From Pirellulaceae bacterium (GTDB taxonomy: Bacteria; Planctomycetota; Planctomycetia; Pirellulales; Pirellulaceae): a stretch of DNA of 64,000 nt. The notes below the pieces were generated by a model, which saw only the letters and a list, made by a program, of their open reading frames with translations, ran no database searches and was not told the origin of the DNA. The stretch lies in NCBI GenBank assembly GCA_018402565.1, contig JAGYIQ010000007.1, positions 310,001-374,000 of the forward strand. Reading direction: 5' to 3'. The position numbers and the translations under genes are program-made. This document shows, in pieces, positions 26,700 to 35,381 of this stretch (position 1 is the first letter of the stretch; each line of letters opens with the position of its first letter).

Positions 26700-27379
26700 A
26701 AACGTGTCAATTGGCGCCCAAATAGTACCAGTGATTGGCACTTCGAACAGTACCAGTTGAACCAAGGACGCTGATGCTGTCCCTTGAGTCGCTTTCCCCC
26801 TAGAAAGCCCTCAAGGAGATCGGTATGGCGAATCAACTGAAGATGCATAAGTCATTGGCAATTCAGCAGTTACGCGCTCAAGGGATGAGCGGAAGACAGA
26901 TCGCCGAGGCACTGGGTGTGTCCCGGGGCGCGGTGAGCCGTCAACTGGCAGCCCTAGGGGCAAACAGGACCAAAGCGCCAACCGGCGAAGTGCCAACCGG
27001 GTCCCTGGACTCAAACAGTACCAAAGCGCCAACCGGGTCTGGGGTTTTGGCGTCCCCAGTTCCGGAGGCCTCCGGACCCTCGGAGGAACCAGCGATTTCC
27101 CGGTCGCGGAGCTTGTGTGCCAAGTTTCACCCTGTCATTGAAGGGATGCTCCAGAGCGGGCTCGATAGCCAACGGATCTCCCAGGACCTGGTCGCCGAAC
27201 ATGGATTCACGGGCAAGTACTGGTCGGTGGTGCGGTACGTCCGCCGATTGACCCAAGCCCCAAGCTTCCCCTTTCGTCGGCTGGAGGTCGAACCAGGCAC
27301 GGAGTTGCAGGTCGATTTTGGCACTGGACGCCCCGTGCGAGGGACAAACCGCCTAGCATCAACAACTTGCAAAAGATAA
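26700..27379 (+). mobile_element. Truncated IS21-family insertion sequence
   Basis: The left end probably lies near 26700-26770, where short direct repeats with AGTACCAGT occur twice (about 26726 and 26750), like the multiple terminal repeats of IS21 elements. The istA-like gene starts at 26825. The element breaks off near 27379; most of istA, all of istB and the right end are missing. Confidence 0.7.
26825..27379 (+). pseudogene. istA: IS21 transposase (IstA) N-terminal fragment
   Basis: 184 codons remain of a protein usually about 500 aa. The helix-turn-helix LRAQGMSGRQIAEALGVSRG at about residues 18-37 and the start of the DDE domain (EPGTELQVDFGTG, first catalytic Asp) are present; the other two acidic residues are lost. 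The middle has repeated KAPTG units. The reading frame runs into unrelated sequence at its end. No downstream ATPase gene. Confidence 0.85.
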
Positions 27380-27384
27380 GCCGG

Positions 27385-27431
27385 TAAGATAAGGGAGCAT
27401 GACCTTAATAAGGTAATGCTCCCTTATCTTA
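27385..27431. other. 47-bp near-perfect hairpin at the IS21 break point
   Basis: TAAGATAAGGGAGCAT (27385-27400) pairs with ATGCTCCCTTATCTTA (27416-27431), and the inner ACCTTA pairs with TAAGGT, giving 23-bp arms with one mismatch. It starts a few bases after IS21 homology ends. No T-run follows, so a terminator is not the best reading; it may be an element end or a cruciform-prone site. Confidence 0.6.
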
Positions 27432-27568
27432 GGTCGAGAAATCACCTGGGGACACACGATCTTCTCGGGACGATCAGGAACACAATGAATCTCGTCTCAC
27501 GGTTTTGTGTGTTCCGAGCCGGTCCTGGTGGCCCCATCGCGTCCGACGTAATCAAAACCGTGTCTCTG

Positions 27569-28048
27569 CTAATCACGTTGTTCCACCAGCACATCGATTT
27601 CGTTGGTGATCGTCGTGTAAATTGGCACTTGGGCCCCGGTGTCTTCGATACGGACGACCAAGCCGAAGGGGACGGGCTTTAGGTCGCGGCTCCAACGTTT
27701 GTGGCTGGCCAGGGCAGGGATGTCGTGGTTTTGGCTGTAACTATCGTGGTGATTCGTCCACTCCAATGAGTCGTGTTGCACGGTGCCACGGGAGCGGCGA
27801 GTGACTTTGTGGTCAAACTGAACCTCGCTGGGAAGTTCCTGGTCCGAGTCAATTTCCTCGTCTCGGGACATCGCCGCGACAATTGTTGCTCGCTCCATGT
27901 CGCCCCGAAACATGCGCCACTTCAAGTCCGATCCGAAGTAACTCTCAAGCCCCCATCCTTGTACTTCCGGGTAACGGTATCCGGCGAGGTTTGTCGGGAC
28001 GACGACGCTCGATCTGCGGAGGTGCAAGTTGTTTAGGTGGAAAGTCAT
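27569..28048 (-). CDS. Partner protein of the AAA+ ATPase, unknown function
   Basis: 159 aa. Its ATG overlaps the ATPase stop (ATGA), so translation is coupled. There are no membrane segments. The C-terminal half looks beta-rich: VQFDHKVTRRSRGTVQHDSL, then SHKRWSRDLKPVPFGLVVRI, EDTGAQVPIY. ATPases of this type are often followed by a subtilisin-like protease; this protein lacks a subtilase catalytic triad but could correspond to the terminal domain of such a protein after an internal deletion (inference, from memory). A broken copy of its 3' half is at 16358-16683. Confidence 0.65.
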   Translation of the reverse strand: MTFHLNNLHLRRSSVVVPTNLAGYRYPEVQGWGLESYFGSDLKWRMFRGDMERATIVAAMSRDEEIDSDQELPSEVQFDHKVTRRSRGTVQHDSLEWTNHHDSYSQNHDIPALASHKRWSRDLKPVPFGLVVRIEDTGAQVPIYTTITNEIDVLVEQRD

Positions 28049-29121
28049 TGTTCATCTTCTTCCGATCGCCCTCGATTCATCGCTGTCATCATTTTCCGCA
28101 TGTACTTGATTTGTGAAATGACGTGGTCGCTCGTCAATTGTTTGCCATTTTCCAAGATCATCGTCTTGATTGACTCGATCAGCACTAGCTCGATCTGAGC
28201 GAAACTGAGTCCCGACGTCTGTTTCACGAGCGTGTCAATCGATCCTTTGAACGACACCCCGTTTAGCTGGTGCTGAATGAACGATGCTCTTAGTATGGGG
28301 GTTGGCTGCGGAAACATGACCACATCATCAAAACGGCGCCAGATCGCAGGGTCAAGTAGATACTGATGGTTGCTCGCGCCAATCAGAATGCTTTCACGGG
28401 GTGTAAACGAATCCATCGCTTGGAGCAGGCTGTTGACGATTCGCTTTAGCTCACCGACATCGTTCACATCGTCTCGGCTTTTGGAAATGGAATCGATCTC
28501 ATCAAATAAAATGACCATTGGGGACTCGGCCGCCAGGTCAAAGACTTGCTGCAAATGCGTAGCGGTATCACCCAGATAGCTCGATATCAACGCACTTAGC
28601 CGAACAACGCCGACTTTCAAATTGAATTGATTGGCCAAGTGATGAGCAGTCAGTGTCTTGCCGCACCCAGGCGGTCCCCAAAAAAGCAACTTCGATTTTG
28701 GAGCGTACCCGTATCTCGCGAGTTTGGCTGCGTTTCGCCGCTCATCAATCACTCGGTCGATTCGCTGTTGGGTCGTTGGATCCAGCACCAGGTGGGCGGT
28801 GCTCGCAGGCTCATGAAAGATCGTGACAAGATCGGCACCTGTACGTTTGTCACGTGGGAGCTGTGAAAGTCCTGTTCGCTGTCCGGAATTTATCGTCGTA
28901 CCTAAGGCACTCCGAAGTTCTTTCGCCAGCGAATGCTGGTTTCCGGCCAATTGTTCGGCGATGATCGATTCTGCCACTTTCCGAAACATCGTGTCATTCC
29001 CGTCACGATGGGCACGACAAAGCCGAACGATGGCGTCGACATCGGCCGCTTGAAAATTTCGGGGCATGGAAAAACTCGCCGTGTAGCTTGGGTCGTTTGG
29101 TGCCGTCGCTGGAAACATCAC
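28045..29121 (-). CDS. AAA+ ATPase (single central-region ATPase domain)
   Basis: About 358 aa; the upstream start (29121 GTG or 29118 ATG) and an internal ATG at 29067 are all possible. The helical N-terminal domain (VRLCRAHRDGNDTMFRKVAE) is followed by the AAA+ core: Walker A GPPGCGKT (149-156), pore-loop-like SYLGDT, Walker B ILFDEIDS (204-211), sensor-1 GASNH and arginine-finger-region AIWRRFDDVV. It resembles AAA ATPases that pair with proteases or other effectors and remodel proteins using ATP. It is coupled to the 159-aa gene and lies at the edge of the restriction/kinase island. Confidence 0.85.
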   Translation of the reverse strand: MMFPATAPNDPSYTASFSMPRNFQAADVDAIVRLCRAHRDGNDTMFRKVAESIIAEQLAGNQHSLAKELRSALGTTINSGQRTGLSQLPRDKRTGADLVTIFHEPASTAHLVLDPTTQQRIDRVIDERRNAAKLARYGYAPKSKLLFWGPPGCGKTLTAHHLANQFNLKVGVVRLSALISSYLGDTATHLQQVFDLAAESPMVILFDEIDSISKSRDDVNDVGELKRIVNSLLQAMDSFTPRESILIGASNHQYLLDPAIWRRFDDVVMFPQPTPILRASFIQHQLNGVSFKGSIDTLVKQTSGLSFAQIELVLIESIKTMILENGKQLTSDHVISQIKYMRKMMTAMNRGRSEEDEQ

Positions 29122-29933
29122 CTCGAAATTTCCAGGACGATCATTCCTCGGATTCTAGCATAGCCAGGGGTACAAAGCACGCCCAAAAACAGGGCAATAA
29201 TTTCCCAGAAAACCATCCGGGGACACACCATTTATGGGAGACTGTTGGCCCGGGTCCAAATCTCTCGGCCACATGGTTTGGGTGCCCCTATTTCCCATCA
29301 TCAACGTCGATAGTCCGGACATTCGCCGGCAGAAACCCGTTTGAGGTTGCAATTTGCAACCTCAAACTTGGAATAGGCTTCCAGCCTGCTAGCGAGACGG
29401 GGCCGAATCGCACGGTGCCATGGTTTGGGAGGCCCCATTTCCCATCCGTCCCCCCGGTCGTGTTTGCCGGGCTTTTCCAGATTGGTTGTGTGCCCCCCCT
29501 GGGGCGTCCCCAAGTTGACGGTGTGCCCCCCTGGAGATCCAATAACCAGCCTCAAACTCCTGCGGCGGTTCTTCTTCGAATGCCATTCGCGGATTGGTCA
29601 GACGCCGTCTGACGAATCGACGCAGCTTCTCATGAATGGTCAGACAAGCCCCCAACGTTGAACTTCTGGGTAAAGGGTTTCCGTGACCGAAACCAAACGG
29701 GGGCAACAGGGGACGCACCATGTACAGGGGACTATCGCCAAGAATCCGAATCCCGGTGACAATCCAGAGCTTGTGTGTTCCCAGAGTCATGTCTGTCCCC
29801 CGCGAAATGTACGGGCTCTCTTACAGGACCGACGTCTTTCTGTTAGAGTGAGGCGGAGCCGTGTGTTTCGTTATTGTCGGTTTAGCAAAAACGAACGGCA
29901 TTTCTGCCACCGCGAAAGAAGGATGTAAACGTC
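29122..29933. repeat. Non-coding repeat-rich stretch with a 13-bp inverted repeat
   Basis: Contains members of the interspersed family recognised by GGGGACACACNATT and by TTTGGG...CCATTTCCCATC (about 29219-29300 and 29400-29450). GTTTGAGGTTGCA (29339-29351) pairs with TGCAACCTCAAAC (29355-29367). Open frames here have repeat-like composition and no family features. Confidence 0.6.
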
Positions 29934-30032
29934 ATGGGTAAGGGAAACAACAGTCAAAAGAACGACAAAAAGACTAAAAAACCAAAGAAGACCGCCAAAA
30001 CAACGCCAGCAAAACCAGCCGGTAAGAAGTAA
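29934..30032 (+). CDS. Very small lysine-rich protein (32 aa)
   Basis: ATG 29934 to TAA 30032, with AAGAAGGA at 29916-29922 upstream. The product begins MGKGNNSQKNDKKTKK and ends TPAKPAGKK: 13 of 32 residues are Lys. The opening MGKGNNSQKNDKK is a pattern I recall from small conserved hypothetical proteins in other bacteria, which argues for a real gene within otherwise non-coding repeat DNA. Possible nucleic-acid or ribosome binding from charge alone; function unknown. Confidence 0.65.
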   Translation: MGKGNNSQKNDKKTKKPKKTAKTTPAKPAGKK

Positions 30033-30055
30033 GTAAACGAGCAGGACCGACTGGT

Positions 30056-30640
30056 GGGGACACACAATTCATTGGGGACTAACGGGACGGGTCCCAAATC
30101 GCTCGGCGACACTGTTTGGGTGTCTCCATTTCCCATCGATCTTTCGCCCCATTCGGGGCTGCTGGAAAATAGGTTGACCGCTATCCCGACGGTTGACACC
30201 GTCGGCTACACGCTGGCACGGCTACGCCGTTCAAATCCCGCCGCACCAGTCAACACCGCCATCCGCATCTGGGTCTGAAAGTCGCGAAGCGACGACAGCG
30301 TGTAGCTGCGGGTGTTAACCCGCAGTAACGCAGCCCCAACTGGAACAAAGTCGCGAAGCGACGACAGGGGAGGCCAACCGGGGACACACAATTCATTGGG
30401 GACTAGCCGGACGGTCCCAAATCGCTCGGCGACACTGTTTGGGTGTCTCCATTTCCCATCGATCTTTCGCCCCATTCGGGGCTGCTGGAAAATAGGTTGA
30501 CCGCTATCCCGACGGTTGACACCGTCGGCTACACGCTGTCACGGCTGCGCCGTTCAAATCCTGTCGGTTGCACCGTTCGGCAACGATAAACGCTCGGGCG
30601 AGCACGGCTGCGCCGTTCAAATCTTGGCTCCCCTGTGGCA
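30056..30640. repeat. Composite interspersed repeat, partly duplicated in tandem
   Basis: The block 30056-30213 (GGGGACACACAATTCATTGG onward) recurs at 30380-30537 almost unchanged. Between them lies 30207-30370, a near-identical copy of the repeat at 16071-16233. After 30537 a partial third copy follows (CGGCTGCGCCGTTCAAATC twice, at about 30541 and 30606). The spacing of the duplicated block is 324 bp. No gene. Confidence 0.8.
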
Positions 30641-30815
30641 ATAGCACCTCGTGTGATGATTCCACGAAAGGTTGCCGCTTTGAGATGAGCCGAGAGACCT
30701 GGGGCGGCGCGAAGTTCGTCGAAGCGGCAATCCAATCCGACTCGCGTCCACCCCTAATTGGCCTCTGTTGAGATAAGTTCACCGGCAACCGTAACTCGCG
30801 GAACCCCAAAGCCGG

Positions 30816-31433
30816 TTACCAACCAAACGGGGACAGGTTGTAGCCCCAGCCCGCGCTGTCGTATTGGTAGTACTGGCCCGATTGATCTTGCCAGAAAGTC
30901 GATCCGTCATGGGATTGGTACCTGTTGCCGCCAGCGTAGTAAGGCAACTCGTAGACCGAACCGTCTGCGCCTTGATACAATTCGTTCCCCCAAATGCCTT
31001 GTCGGATGTAGTCCTGATGGCCTTGATGCTGCCGATTGGACTGCCGCATGTAGTTCTGATGCGCTTCGTGTTGCCATTGGGAACGACTCATGTAGCTGTT
31101 GAAGCTCTGGTCCAGCATCCCATGGGCATATTGCGTGTAGGCCGCTTGTTGAGCTTGGAAGTTCGCTTCACGTCGCTGCAAATCGGCGTACCAGGCCGGA
31201 TTTTGCCGACGAGATTCGGCGACGAGGTACTCCAGGATTGCTTGGTCTGAATTCGAATAATCGCCGGTCTGTTGTCGGTAACTTTGGACCGCCTGGCGGG
31301 CATGCATGTCCGCTTCTTGTTGGAGTTGCCGTTGGATTGCGGCAACCTGGCCAATGTAGTCTTGGGCCAACGTCTGGCTGGCTGCCGAGAACCCAACAAA
31401 CCAAAATACCATCGCTAAAATGACTCGCTTCAT
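30816..31433 (-). CDS. Secreted Gln/Tyr-rich protein of unknown function
   Basis: 205 aa from the ATG at 31433 (AAGGAAA lies just upstream; an in-frame ATG at 31448 is less likely). Clear signal peptide MKRVILAMVFWFVGFSAASQ ending near TLAQ. The mature protein is rich in Gln, Tyr, Asn and His, with imperfect repeats (NYMRQSNRQHQGHQDYIRQ) and a C-terminus of aromatic repeats (GQYYQYDSAGWGYNLSPFGW). It is probably extracytoplasmic; composition suggests a structural or surface role, but no domain is recognised. No operon partner. Confidence 0.75.
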   Translation of the reverse strand: MKRVILAMVFWFVGFSAASQTLAQDYIGQVAAIQRQLQQEADMHARQAVQSYRQQTGDYSNSDQAILEYLVAESRRQNPAWYADLQRREANFQAQQAAYTQYAHGMLDQSFNSYMSRSQWQHEAHQNYMRQSNRQHQGHQDYIRQGIWGNELYQGADGSVYELPYYAGGNRYQSHDGSTFWQDQSGQYYQYDSAGWGYNLSPFGW

Positions 31434-31803
31434 CGTCGTTTCCTTCATTTCCAGTGCTTGTTCGTGTCTTTACCCCGTTCTAATGGGCAAAACGAGCGAC
31501 CGCCTGCCTTGTGACAAGCAAAATTTGAAAATCGCTGCCCGCTGCAAAGCACGGGGCACGGTTGGGACAGGTTTGCCTGGAGAAACATGTCATATCTGCC
31601 ACCAGCCGGTCGTCCGGGGGTGTCCCCAGTTCCCCCTCGATCTTTCCCTCCATTCGGGGCTGCCCGAGAATCGGGGCGATCAACGGGGGACACACAATTC
31701 CTTCGGGACGACCGAGAATATCTGAGAATTTGGCGGCACGGCGTCACAAACCGGGGCTTTGCCAGTATGGACGGAGGGAGCAGATCATTAAGAAGGAAAA
31801 CGG
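31434..31803. repeat. Intergenic repeats
   Basis: About 31596-31720 holds another member of the GGGGACACACAATTC / CATTCGGGGCTGCCCGAGAATCG family, close to the copy at about 32800-32890. Otherwise nothing recognised; the promoters of the divergent flanking genes must lie here. Confidence 0.6.
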
Positions 31804-32709
31804 ATGTGTACCTTGCCACCAACGACTCCGGCTGATCGTGAGCTCATCACCGCCAAATTTGACGCGCAGCTACAATCGCGGAAAGCACCCATTGCAGAGT
31901 CGCTGCCGATCCACAACACCGCTATTGCAAAGTGGGCCGCTGTCGCTTCAGGTTTGATCTTGGTCGCCGGACTGGCCTGTCTACAGATTGCAAAGTGGAT
32001 TGATCCCGCCGTCAAATTCGCAGAAGACTCGCCCACAACCGCTTCGATGTTATTGTTCAGCGGATCGGTCGCATTCATTGTGTCTCTTGCAATGATTCTT
32101 GTTGCGGTGATTGTTTTGTGCTGCGGTGCGTGGTGCGAAACGCATCTCCGAGAAATCAAAAACGGTATCTATTACGCACGATGGACATGCAGTGCCGAGG
32201 AATGGCGGGCCTACATTGATAACGAAACGGCTGATCTGCAAGGATTGCCATTTTACAGCGCCATGTCTGCCTCGGTCGTTGGCTTGTCTGCTGGGTTACT
32301 CTCGGTATTGGTTTGGCCGCTGGACACACCGACTTCGACGGTTTACTTGGCGATGGTCGGAGTTTTGCTGGTATTTCTGGCAGCCGGATGGACTCTCGGT
32401 ACGATCATCAAAGGACTCCTGCACAAATCGCTCGACGCGCGTCGTGCGACGCCCGAAGCGCCAATCATTGGCTTGACCGGTTTCTACTTCAACAGACAAT
32501 TTCATGCCTACAGAATGCCAGGCCGGTGCCTAAACAAGCTCACCTTCAGACGAAAAGGCCAGCTCTATCTGTTTGAGTTTCAGTTCAAGCAGCAGATCAA
32601 AAATGGATATTGCTATATCGATGTGCGCATTCCGATTCCGGTAGGGAAACTGGCCGAGGCGAAACGCGTCTACAAGATGATTAAGAAAACTGCTGGCGTC
32701 GAAGCGTAA
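31804..32709 (+). CDS. Four-helix membrane protein of unknown function
   Basis: 301 aa. Four predicted membrane helices in two pairs: WAAVASGLILVAGLACLQIA and MLLFSGSVAFIVSLAMILVA, then SAMSASVVGLSAGLLSVLVW and VYLAMVGVLLVFLAAGWTLG. Between the pairs is a soluble loop of about 45 residues, and the C-terminal 100 residues form a basic soluble domain (LTFRRKGQLYLFEFQFKQQI). The start has no obvious ribosome-binding site except AAGGAAAAC upstream. I do not recognise the family, and no neighbour suggests a role. Confidence 0.7.
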   Translation: MCTLPPTTPADRELITAKFDAQLQSRKAPIAESLPIHNTAIAKWAAVASGLILVAGLACLQIAKWIDPAVKFAEDSPTTASMLLFSGSVAFIVSLAMILVAVIVLCCGAWCETHLREIKNGIYYARWTCSAEEWRAYIDNETADLQGLPFYSAMSASVVGLSAGLLSVLVWPLDTPTSTVYLAMVGVLLVFLAAGWTLGTIIKGLLHKSLDARRATPEAPIIGLTGFYFNRQFHAYRMPGRCLNKLTFRRKGQLYLFEFQFKQQIKNGYCYIDVRIPIPVGKLAEAKRVYKMIKKTAGVEA

Positions 32710-33174
32710 GGAGCTGGCGAACTCTGCGAGAGCGCACAATTCCGGTCAGCTCACGAAACGCGTTACAACGAAGGACGGGTCCGAATCGCCCGGTGACATG
32801 GCCACCAGCCGGTCGTCCGGGGGTGTCCCCAGTTCCCCTCGATCTTTCGCCCCATTCGGGGCTGCCCGAGAATCGGTTGATCGCTATCCCGCCGGTTGAC
32901 TCCGTCGGCAACACGCTCCCACGGCGACGCCGTTCCAATCCGGTCGGTTGCACCGTTCGGCGGTACCGCGGGGCGATGGCCCGGCTTTTGGCCGTCTCCC
33001 GCTTCTCTCGGCACAAAAAAACTCAAAATTTTCTCACGGGTGTGACCTGATGTGTCACACCGATGCGGAAAATACCGTTCGCCGGCCCGCAGGATCGATG
33101 CAAAATCGGGGGTTGGGGGTCGGTCATTTTCAATTCCCCACTCTACTGCTCTTTTTTTAGCTCCAGGAGATCCC
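32710..33174. repeat. Repeat copy and upstream region of the next gene
   Basis: About 32795-32970 repeats the family seen at 31600 and 30150 (GGGTGTCCCCAGTTCCCC, CGATCTTTCGCCCCATTCGG, then CGGTTGACTCCGTCGGC). After 32990 no repeat or gene is recognised. Confidence 0.6.
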
Positions 33175-35061
33175 ATGTCTGAAGTCAAACTTGTGGTTCG
33201 CGATGCCAACGAAGATCGGTCCGGAACAGTGCATGGTTCGCGGGTGGATTATTTCATCGCGGCTCTGGGGGCGGATCCTGTTTCGTTGGCGGAACTCACC
33301 GCGGCCATGGATCGGTATACTTTGGAATCACCGTCCGATGGCTATCTATCATTGTTTGGTCGATCGATTGACGACCAGCCGTGGGATGCAGGAGTGGTGG
33401 TCATCGATCTGGCCGCGCGACTGGTTGTGGTCGACTCCTCTTACTCATCGCCTGGTCGCGAGGGCTTCATCACGCGGGAGAATATCGCTGCCCTCGAGGG
33501 TGGCAGCATCTCGCTCCGCTATCGACTGGCGGACGACTGGCTGTTTGTGTCCAATTCGATGGATTGGCTGGCCACCGCCGAAATGCGTCGGCGGAGTCGA
33601 GCGGAGCAGCCAGCGCGCGATTTGCGGCAAGTTTTTTATGGCGAGCCGATGCTGCGATCGATCATTGACGGCTGTCGACGGAAGTTTTGCCAGCGAGAGG
33701 AGATTGCCAAACAAGTTCGTCTGGAGTGGATTGACAGATGTCGAAATTGGAACGAACGCTATGGTGATGGCCCCCAGCCGGACCCAGAAACTTTGTCGCT
33801 GCACGAGTTGGCTTGGCGGTCCGAGGCGACCGACGATCTTGAGCATCGCGTCTATTACGATACTTTGCGAGACGTCCATGCCGACTGGCTGATGACCCCC
33901 TGCGTGGAACTCGGTGGACAACTTCCCCGCACGGTGCTGCTGCAGGACCACGACCGATTGAGCGATGACATGGATGATCGTGAACACCAATGGAGCATGT
34001 TGGAACGTTGTCCACCGGGGCTCAGCCCGGAATCGCATGCCTTTCAGTATGGTGGCTTTAACACGGCTGAGATCGTCATGTACTACGAATACGTCCGCCA
34101 TGTCGCTTGGTCCTGTTGGGACGGGTTGCGTGCGATGACGGAAGCCCAGCGAGCAAGCTTAGCCGAATCGTCGAGCGAGTTGGAGGAGTTTACACGAGCG
34201 GAGGTGATTCGCTTGCTCCAGATCGGCGAACAATGGTTGGACGCTCCGTGGGAGGAGGGTTTTCTGAGGACGCCTCGAGGCATCATTCATCGCGAACGTT
34301 GCCGGCTGCCAAATGGTGGGTCGTTTGAACCGATCGATCCGGATTGTCCCTGCTGCCAAGCCCTGGCCGCCATGCCTGGCGTTGGCTTTTGGCACATAGA
34401 CGGCTGTAACATGGACGACTTGTTCGCATTTTCCTTTCGTCACAAAACGATGGAATCGTGGGAGCTGGAGCAGGCGGAGTATCGGCTGCTTGATGAACAG
34501 CTGGATCAACAGTGGAGTCTTGCCACGCAATGGGGGCTGCCACCTGAATGTGGCGCACCGAAGTCACACCATGGAGAGGTCTGGCGGCTGACTGTCAAAG
34601 ACGCATCGGGCGTCATTCCTGTGGGCGATCGGCTGAATCGAGTCGCGCATGGCGTAGTATCGTTGATCGTAAAAATTCGCATGGCCTTGGCATTGGATGC
34701 CAGTCTGTCCTGGCAGCCGCATTGCGAAACTCTGTCGCAGGCCTATCGATTGTTGCAACAGGCTTGCGAGGAATCGACCGAGCAGCAACTGTCGCTCGAG
34801 GTCGAGGCGAACGCGCTAGGGTTGCTGGAACTCGTCAAGGACCTAGCCGAGGACCTGCAGCACGCCGACGACGAATCGGATGCCGACGATTCACCCTTTG
34901 AACTCCACGAGGGGAGTCTGACCCCCGCGTCCATCATTAGCTACTACCGTCGAAGAATAGTGGGATTCAGCCGGGACCTCAGGCAGCTGTTACGCTCCTT
35001 TACAAAGTATCAAGTGGAGAGGGTCCCTTACGACTGGTCCGATGACGACGTTCCGTTCTGA
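33175..35061 (+). CDS. Large acidic protein of unknown function
   Basis: 628 aa from ATG 33175, chosen because AGGAG lies 9 bases upstream; the frame is open from 33052 but upstream codons look non-coding. Cytoplasmic by appearance. Features: an N-terminal beta-rich region, WLATAEMRRRSRAEQPARDL, a Cys pair in DPDCPCCQALAAMPG followed by FWHIDGCNMDDLFAF (possible metal site), and an acidic helical C-terminus (DLAEDLQHADDESDADDSP). I recognise no family. It stands alone between repeat regions. Coding is well supported by frame length and codon pattern. Confidence 0.75.
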   Translation: MSEVKLVVRDANEDRSGTVHGSRVDYFIAALGADPVSLAELTAAMDRYTLESPSDGYLSLFGRSIDDQPWDAGVVVIDLAARLVVVDSSYSSPGREGFITRENIAALEGGSISLRYRLADDWLFVSNSMDWLATAEMRRRSRAEQPARDLRQVFYGEPMLRSIIDGCRRKFCQREEIAKQVRLEWIDRCRNWNERYGDGPQPDPETLSLHELAWRSEATDDLEHRVYYDTLRDVHADWLMTPCVELGGQLPRTVLLQDHDRLSDDMDDREHQWSMLERCPPGLSPESHAFQYGGFNTAEIVMYYEYVRHVAWSCWDGLRAMTEAQRASLAESSSELEEFTRAEVIRLLQIGEQWLDAPWEEGFLRTPRGIIHRERCRLPNGGSFEPIDPDCPCCQALAAMPGVGFWHIDGCNMDDLFAFSFRHKTMESWELEQAEYRLLDEQLDQQWSLATQWGLPPECGAPKSHHGEVWRLTVKDASGVIPVGDRLNRVAHGVVSLIVKIRMALALDASLSWQPHCETLSQAYRLLQQACEESTEQQLSLEVEANALGLLELVKDLAEDLQHADDESDADDSPFELHEGSLTPASIISYYRRRIVGFSRDLRQLLRSFTKYQVERVPYDWSDDDVPF

Positions 35062-35381
35062 GGATCACCGATCGAGCAACCGGGGAGGCGCCAATAATAA
35101 CGACCGGGTGTGCGATCACGGCCGCGGGGGGCGTGGACCACTGTGTCAGTTGGGCGTGACAGACGAATGCCACTCGGTCGGCGGCCAGCATCCTAAATGC
35201 CCAGGCCGCTCGCTCGGTGGCGTCGTGGCTCGCGAGGGCTGCCAACACGGGCTGCAGACTGTACTCGACTTCTGGTAACATTGGCCCCTCGTCGCTGCAC
35301 TCGATCTGGTAGCTCGGCTTCGGTGGGCGCAATGTATCGTTCACTTCGGCTCATCGGATTCGCCTGTGGGGGCTACCATAC
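35062..35381. other. Intergenic stretch before the large repeat mosaic
   Basis: About 320 bases; short open frames on both strands lack family features. Nothing assigned. Confidence 0.35.

Noticed and set aside
27385..27431. Rho-independent terminator
   Set aside because: Strong hairpin but no T-run, and no gene end directly upstream except a broken transposase.
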